Assembly (NCBI GenBank): GCA_016191845.1
Contig: JACPVF010000004.1
Coordinates: forward strand, 1 to 64,000
DNA from: Chloroflexota bacterium
Lineage (GTDB): Bacteria; Chloroflexota; Anaerolineae; Anaerolineales; Villigracilaceae
Length of the DNA stretch: 64,000 nt
Direction: 5' to 3'
Below the pieces are notes generated by a model that made no database searches, was not told the DNA's origin, and worked only from the letters and a program-made list of their open reading frames with translations. The translations under genes were made by a program, and so were the position numbers. Below, one piece after another: positions 60,052-64,000 of the stretch; position 1 is the first letter of the stretch, and each line of letters begins with the position of its first letter.

Positions 60052-62463
60052 ATGCCTGACGTCCTCCAAAACCGTCTGCTCCGTTGGGCGGCGGTTTTCC
60101 TTTTTTTGTACTCGGCCATCCTCACGCTCTCGCCCGCGGTGCGTGAGCATACTTTTGCCACGGACCTGCGCTGGTCGCATTGGCTGGGATTCGCGGTCTG
60201 GACGGCCCTGGCCTTCGCGGCAGATGCCGTCACCCGCCGCGCCCTGCCTGACCGTGATTCCTACCTGCTGCCTACCGCCCTGCTCCTGAGTGGCTGGGGC
60301 ATGCTCACCATCTGGCGCCTGGATTCAGGTTTTGGCATGCGTCAGTTGATCTGGCTGGCACTCAGCGTGGTGGTGTTTCTGCTCGGCCTGCGTCTGCCTC
60401 ACGACCTGCAATTTTTACGCCGTTACAAATATGTCCTCCTCAGCAGCGGATTGCTGCTGACCGCCCTGACCCTGATCTTCGGCACCAACCCGGGCGGCGC
60501 GGGGCCGCGCTTATGGTTGGGATGTTGCGGCATCTACCTGCAACCGTCTGAGCCGCTCAAACTGCTGCTAATCATCTACCTGGCAGCCTACCTCGCCGAC
60601 CGCACGCCCGTCCGCCTGAGCACCTTCCCGCTGATCCTGCCCACCCTGTTCGTCACGGGCCTGTCGCTGCTCATCCTGCTCGTCCAGCGCGACCTGGGCA
60701 CAGCCTCCATCTTCATCCTGCTTTACACCGTCATCCTCTTCCTCGCCACCGACCATCGCCGCGTACTGATTGCCACCACGCTTGGCCTGGCTCTGGCGGG
60801 GCTGGTCGGCTATTTCTTCATCCCCATCGTGCAGGTACGCGTGAACGCCTGGCTCGACCCGTGGGCTGACCCCAGTGGGCGCTCCTACCAGATCATCCAA
60901 TCCCTGCTGGCGGTGGCCAATGGCGGGACTCTCGGCCGCGGACCGGGGCTGGGAAGCCCGGGCCTGGTCCCCGTGGCCATCTCGGACTTCATCTTTGCAG
61001 CCATCAGCGAGGAAACAGGCCTGGTCGGGACCTTAGGCCTGCTCGGCCTCCTCGGCTTGGTCCTGGCTCGCGGCATGACCGCCTCCCTGCGCGCCTCCGA
61101 CCGCTTCCGCCGTTTCCTGGCAGCGGGCCTGACCGCCTACCTTGGAATCCAGAGCCTGCTCATCATCGGCGGTAATCTGCGGCTCCTGCCGCTGACGGGC
61201 GTGACCCTGCCCTTCGTCTCGTACGGCGGCTCGTCGCTGCTGACCTCCTTCCTCGCACTGCTGTTCCTCCTGCGCATCGGCGCACACCCCGAACGCGAAC
61301 CCGCTCCCCTGCCCTCTGCGCGGCCCTACACGCTACTGGCAGGCCTGCTCAGCCTGGGACTGCTGGCCGCCGCGCTGGCGGCCTCCTGGTGGGCTGTGGT
61401 GCGCAGTCCAGACCTGCTGACCCGCACCGACAATCCGCGCCGCGCCATTGCCGACCGCTACGTGCCGCGCGGCGACCTGATCGACCGCCGCGATGAACCG
61501 CTCAACATCACCACCGGGGAAAGCGGCTCCTACGTCCGCCAATATTTGTATCCCGACCTCGGCCCTGTGATTGGATACACGCAACCTACCTTCGGTCAGG
61601 CAGGCCTTGAAGCCAGCCTCGACGATTATTTGCGCGGCCTGCAGGGCAACCCCGCCAGCCTGGTCTGGTGGGACCATCTGTTGTACGGCATGCCCCCGCC
61701 CGGGCTGGATGTACGCCTAAGCCTGGAGACACGTTTACAGCGCGCAGCGGATCAGTCGCTTGGAAAGCATCGCGGCGCGGCAGTGCTGATGAACGCACAG
61801 AGTGGCGAGATCCTGGTGATGGCCTCACATCCCACCTTCGACCCGAACCTGATCGAGGCCGAAGGCGGCGACCTGCTCAAGAATGAGAGTGCGCCGCTGG
61901 TCAATCGCGCGGTGCAGGGGACTTATCCGCTGGGGACGGCGGGGACGCCCTTTCTTTCCACGCTGAAGCAGCCCAGCGCGGAGCAATCGTCGGCGCTGTT
62001 CGAGGGGCTGGGATTCTTCTCCACGCCGCAGATCCGTCTGGCGGTGGCCGCCGCCTCATCCCAAAACGGGACCAACCCGCTGCGCGTCAGCCCGTTGCAG
62101 ATGGCCATCGCAGCCTCGGCCCTGTCAAACCACGGTACGCGTCCCGCTCCACGCATCGCCCTGGCTGTGGACACGCCTCAGCAGGGCTGGGTGATCCTCC
62201 CGCCCATGAGCGAACCCGTTACCGCGATCCCTGCCTCAGCGGCGGACCAAGCGGCGGAAGCCTTTCTCGTACAAGGCAACGCCTTCTGGGAATTCGTCGG
62301 GCAGGCACGGCAGAACGATGTGACCATCACCTGGTATCTCGGCGGAACCCTGCCCAACTGGCAGGGCACGCCGCTGGCGGTGGTCATCGCGCTGGAGGAG
62401 GATGATCCCGCGCTGGCGCGTCAAGCGGGACGGGAATTGCTGAATGCGGCTATGACGCCATAA
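60052..62463 (+). CDS. FtsW/RodA glycosyltransferase fused to a degenerate penicillin-binding domain
   Basis: An 803-residue protein. Residues about 10-410 form a SEDS protein with ten or so helices (LGCCGIYLQPSEPLKLLLI, LVQRDLGTASI, AISEETGLVGTLGLLGL, PFVSYGGSSLLTSF), the lipid II polymerase family. Residues about 430-803 resemble a class B PBP (VPRGDLIDRRDEPL, GLEASLDDYLRG, LETRLQRAADQSL, LRVSPLQMAIAASALSNHG). The catalytic SxxK is missing: where PGSTFK is expected the sequence reads GTYPLGTAGTPFLS (about 621-634). No KTG box is seen before the FVGQA segment. Glycan polymerisation is probably retained and transpeptidation lost. The ATG at 60052 lies 5 bases after mtnP. Confidence 0.92.
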   Translation: MPDVLQNRLLRWAAVFLFLYSAILTLSPAVREHTFATDLRWSHWLGFAVWTALAFAADAVTRRALPDRDSYLLPTALLLSGWGMLTIWRLDSGFGMRQLIWLALSVVVFLLGLRLPHDLQFLRRYKYVLLSSGLLLTALTLIFGTNPGGAGPRLWLGCCGIYLQPSEPLKLLLIIYLAAYLADRTPVRLSTFPLILPTLFVTGLSLLILLVQRDLGTASIFILLYTVILFLATDHRRVLIATTLGLALAGLVGYFFIPIVQVRVNAWLDPWADPSGRSYQIIQSLLAVANGGTLGRGPGLGSPGLVPVAISDFIFAAISEETGLVGTLGLLGLLGLVLARGMTASLRASDRFRRFLAAGLTAYLGIQSLLIIGGNLRLLPLTGVTLPFVSYGGSSLLTSFLALLFLLRIGAHPEREPAPLPSARPYTLLAGLLSLGLLAAALAASWWAVVRSPDLLTRTDNPRRAIADRYVPRGDLIDRRDEPLNITTGESGSYVRQYLYPDLGPVIGYTQPTFGQAGLEASLDDYLRGLQGNPASLVWWDHLLYGMPPPGLDVRLSLETRLQRAADQSLGKHRGAAVLMNAQSGEILVMASHPTFDPNLIEAEGGDLLKNESAPLVNRAVQGTYPLGTAGTPFLSTLKQPSAEQSSALFEGLGFFSTPQIRLAVAAASSQNGTNPLRVSPLQMAIAASALSNHGTRPAPRIALAVDTPQQGWVILPPMSEPVTAIPASAADQAAEAFLVQGNAFWEFVGQARQNDVTITWYLGGTLPNWQGTPLAVVIALEEDDPALARQAGRELLNAAMTP

Positions 62464-62466
62464 GCA

Positions 62467-62495
62467 AAACGGACGGCGAATGCCATCCGTTTTTT
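62467..62495 (+). terminator. Terminator after the FtsW-PBP gene
   Basis: AACGGACGGC/GCCATCCGTT stem with one mismatch, GAAT loop, then a run of T. Confidence 0.75.
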
Positions 62496-62512
62496 GTTGC
62501 CTGCTTGCAAGG

Positions 62513-63226
62513 TTATGGACACGAGTAGGTGTTGGGGATGCCGTCGGTGCGGATGTCGATGGTCTGGCCTTCGAACAGGGTGGCCTCCATGACGGTCGGC
62601 TCGCCCGCCACGTTGGTATCCTTGATCTCATAATCGCCCGGGTTGAACTGGACTTTGTTCTGCGGCGACTCGTTTACCGGCGGGACGGTGATCCCCACAG
62701 GCTTGACCAGCATGGGGTGGAAAGTGCAGTTGCGGAAGTAGGCAGGCTTGGGCGGGTCCACGCTCATCACGGGCAGAGACTGCACGTCACCGCTGACGGT
62801 GGAAAACTTGGTGAGGATCGAGACCCAACCCGGCTTCGACGAGGCCAGGCTGATATAGAGCCATTCGCCATTGGCATCGCGGGCGGTGGCGGTGGCCGTC
62901 TCACCTTTGAGCAGGCCGCCGATGGGGTTGTAGCCCACCCCGGGTCCGCGGCGGACGTTGAGGTTGCCCGTGGCGCTGACAGTGACGGGCGCGGCCGTAG
63001 GCGGCGTGGTGGTCGTCCATGACGGGGCCAGGCTGGGGGTTGGGGCAGGAGGCAGACTTTCAGTCGGCGGGAGCGGGGTTGGCAGGCCAGGGGAGGTTGG
63101 GCTGGCGGGCAGGGCCGTCGCCGCCTGAGTGGGAAGCAGGGTGGGCGTGGCAGCAGCTGGCAGGTTACAGGCGGTGATCAAAAGCAAAAAGGCCAGGGCA
63201 AATTGGATCAAGCGAGGGCGGGACAT
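62513..63226 (-). CDS. SH3-like domain lipoprotein
   Basis: A 237-residue lipoprotein with a signal peptide and lipobox (LLITAC). A long Pro/Thr/Ser-rich stretch (about 25-80) is followed by a bacterial SH3-like domain at about 80-145 (LNVRRGPGVGYNPIGGLLKG; GWVSIL) and an unrecognised C-terminal domain of about 90 residues with two cysteines. It resembles the SH3 protein at 56519 in design, but it is anchored by lipid and has no C-terminal helix. AGGAG precedes the ATG. Confidence 0.82.
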   Translation of the reverse strand: MSRPRLIQFALAFLLLITACNLPAAATPTLLPTQAATALPASPTSPGLPTPLPPTESLPPAPTPSLAPSWTTTTPPTAAPVTVSATGNLNVRRGPGVGYNPIGGLLKGETATATARDANGEWLYISLASSKPGWVSILTKFSTVSGDVQSLPVMSVDPPKPAYFRNCTFHPMLVKPVGITVPPVNESPQNKVQFNPGDYEIKDTNVAGEPTVMEATLFEGQTIDIRTDGIPNTYSCP

Positions 63227-63276
63227 TGGTCAACTCCTTTGGCGTGGAATCTTATCCATCATTTTCGCACAGTCCA

Positions 63277-63308
63277 ACAAAAAAAGGCCAGGCAATTGCC
63301 TGGCCTTT
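63277..63308 (-). terminator. Terminator after the ferredoxin gene
   Basis: A 26-base perfect palindrome (arms AAAGGCCAGGCAA/TTGCCTGGCCTTT) followed on the minus strand by seven T residues. It may also act as a leader-side barrier for the lipoprotein gene downstream. Confidence 0.85.
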
Positions 63309-63322
63309 AAGTACTGAACCGA

Positions 63323-63736
63323 TCAGGAACCCGTGTCCTGGTCCTTGGCGCCGTAGCCCGGGCCGCTCTTGAAGAACTCGTAGTTGGGCTTGATGTCGAG
63401 GGTCAGGTCCACAACCTCGCCAGCGGCGAGCTGCTTGGTGGTCTCGAGGACCACCTGCTTGCCGTGGTGGTTGGTGCCTTCGTAGTGGCCCGCGAGGCCG
63501 ATCTTGCTGATAAATTCACCGCCCTTGGCGGTATAGGCCGAGGGGACTTCGTCCTCGGGGAAGATGGCGGCATACGGGCACTCGGGCACGCAGGCGCCGC
63601 AGTCGATGCAGGTGTCGGGATCGATGTACATCCACGGCCATTCGGCCACAGGCTGGCCAGGGACGATGCACTCCACCGGGCAAACTTCGATGCAGCCGCG
63701 ATCACGAACGCACAAACTGGTAATGATGTGGGTCAT
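63323..63736 (-). CDS. 7Fe-type ferredoxin with C-terminal extension
   Basis: A 137-residue protein. The first 65 residues match FdxA-type ferredoxins: cysteines 9, 15, 19 and 23 (SLCVRDRGCIEVCPVEC) and a second motif CIDCGACVPECPYAAIFPED. The first motif lacks the Cys at x2, as expected for a 3Fe-4S site. The last 60-70 residues (KGGEFISKIGLAGHYEG and onward) are not cysteine-containing and are longer than in usual FdxA proteins. It carries electrons at low potential. A strong GGAGG lies 6 bases before the ATG. Confidence 0.92.
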   Translation of the reverse strand: MTHIITSLCVRDRGCIEVCPVECIVPGQPVAEWPWMYIDPDTCIDCGACVPECPYAAIFPEDEVPSAYTAKGGEFISKIGLAGHYEGTNHHGKQVVLETTKQLAAGEVVDLTLDIKPNYEFFKSGPGYGAKDQDTGS

Positions 63737-63774
63737 GCAGAACCTCCTTGGGGATTGGAAAACGTGATAACGGC

Positions 63775-63780
63775 ATTATA
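63775..63780 (-). promoter_or_regulatory. -10 box of the ferredoxin gene
   Basis: Perfect TATAAT on the minus strand, 38 bases upstream of the ATG; the -35 (TTGCCT, 18-base spacing) is partial. Confidence 0.6.
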
Positions 63781-63815
63781 TCGTGCTTCACGAGGCAAAG
63801 GCAAGAGAAATTCGG

Positions 63816-63844
63816 TTGACGATTTGCAAGGGACGATTTACGAT
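63816..63844 (+). promoter_or_regulatory. Promoter of the acyltransferase gene, leaderless start
   Basis: TTGACG (63816-63821), 17-base spacer, TACGAT (63839-63844), ending 7 bases before the ATG at 63852. Transcription would start at the initiation codon. Confidence 0.6.
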
Positions 63845-63851
63845 TGGGCCC

Positions 63852-64000
63852 ATGCGAACTTTTCTGCGTTGGATCATCCGCTCCGTCGTCCGTCTCGTCG
63901 CCCGCGTGGACATCTCGGGCTACGAGAATCTGCCCGCCACGGGCGCGTACGTCATCGCCACCAACCACCTTGGCATCCTCGACTCGGCCATGCTGTACCT
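63852..64000 (+). CDS. PlsC-type 1-acylglycerol-3-phosphate acyltransferase, N-terminal fragment
   Basis: The first 49 codons are present before the window ends. After a basic, hydrophobic start (MRTFLRWIIRSVVRLVARVD) comes ENLPATGAYVIATNHLGILD, with the catalytic NHxxxxD-type motif (NHLGILD) of lysophosphatidic acid acyltransferases. It would add the second acyl chain in phospholipid synthesis. The gene continues past the right edge. The start is set by the adjacent promoter. Confidence 0.85.
   Translation, partial: MRTFLRWIIRSVVRLVARVDISGYENLPATGAYVIATNHLGILDSAMLY

Noticed and set aside
60052-62463. FtsW-PBP fusion as an assembly error joining two genes
   Set aside because: The junction is smooth within a helix-rich linker with no stop, shift or change in composition, and the PBP part is itself degenerate, as expected for an old fusion.

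Overview
This 64-kb, GC-rich, gene-dense window looks like the chromosome of an anaerobic or facultative Chloroflexota bacterium, most likely class Anaerolineae. That assignment is inferred from gene content and style: very large GAF-domain sensor proteins, a TIGR03663/Agl23-type membrane glycosyltransferase fused to NHL repeats, type 2 IPP isomerase, TrmFO, a 7Fe-type ferredoxin, and several promoters whose -10 box sits directly before the start codon. No rRNA, CRISPR array, insertion sequence or prophage was seen. Housekeeping genes are spread over both ends, so this is core chromosome and not a mobile island.

Layout. (a) 1-4801: a leftward cluster of cysK, a Cys-rich Fe-S protein, a NifS-type cysteine desulfurase, a HypB/CobW-like P-loop NTPase and an orphan soluble ABC ATPase. 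Two Rrf2-family regulators sit behind it. It looks like a dedicated sulfur or metal-cofactor assembly unit, and two of its promoters share an operator-like motif. (b) 4887-17525: NAD-dependent epimerase, an ECF sigma/anti-sigma pair, the giant glycosyltransferase, sucCD, acpP, fni, a Tat-exported phosphoesterase, a HAD hydrolase, a polyprenyl synthase and tRNA-Gly(CCC). (c) 17634-44782: a 27-kb, 14-gene, tightly packed rightward operon, which is the most striking part of the window. It holds two single-domain response regulators, eight membrane receptors that end in GAF modules and lack any kinase or cyclase output, an orphan substrate-binding lipoprotein among them, a ParA-like ATPase, a soluble hybrid histidine kinase with two receivers, and a threonine synthase-like PLP enzyme fused to a receiver domain. 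(d) 44945-50846: an EamA transporter, then a leftward histidine kinase / REC-GAF kinase / OmpR-type regulator operon. (e) 50891-56460: trmFO, an M28-family peptidase, another histidine kinase, hflX, a small membrane protein and an A-type Fe-S carrier. (f) 56519-64000: two SH3-like surface proteins, a zinc-ribbon protein, an FhaA-like/FhaB-like pair, mtnP, an FtsW/RodA-PBP fusion whose transpeptidase motifs are missing, a ferredoxin and the start of a PlsC-type acyltransferase.

Working model for region (c), as inference. Many different sensory inputs (dCache-like periplasmic domains, six-helix membrane sensors, GAF ligands, perhaps a solute captured by the lipoprotein) converge on one cytoplasmic hybrid kinase. 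ParA would place the receptor cluster in the cell. Outputs would be the receivers, including one attached to an amino-acid enzyme. All receptors end in what looks like the N-terminal half of a GAF domain, while the kinase begins with what looks like a C-terminal half, which suggests a docking mechanism that can be tested.

Starts were chosen from Shine-Dalgarno position, promoter position and overlap with upstream genes. Domain residue ranges are estimates by eye. No database search was run.
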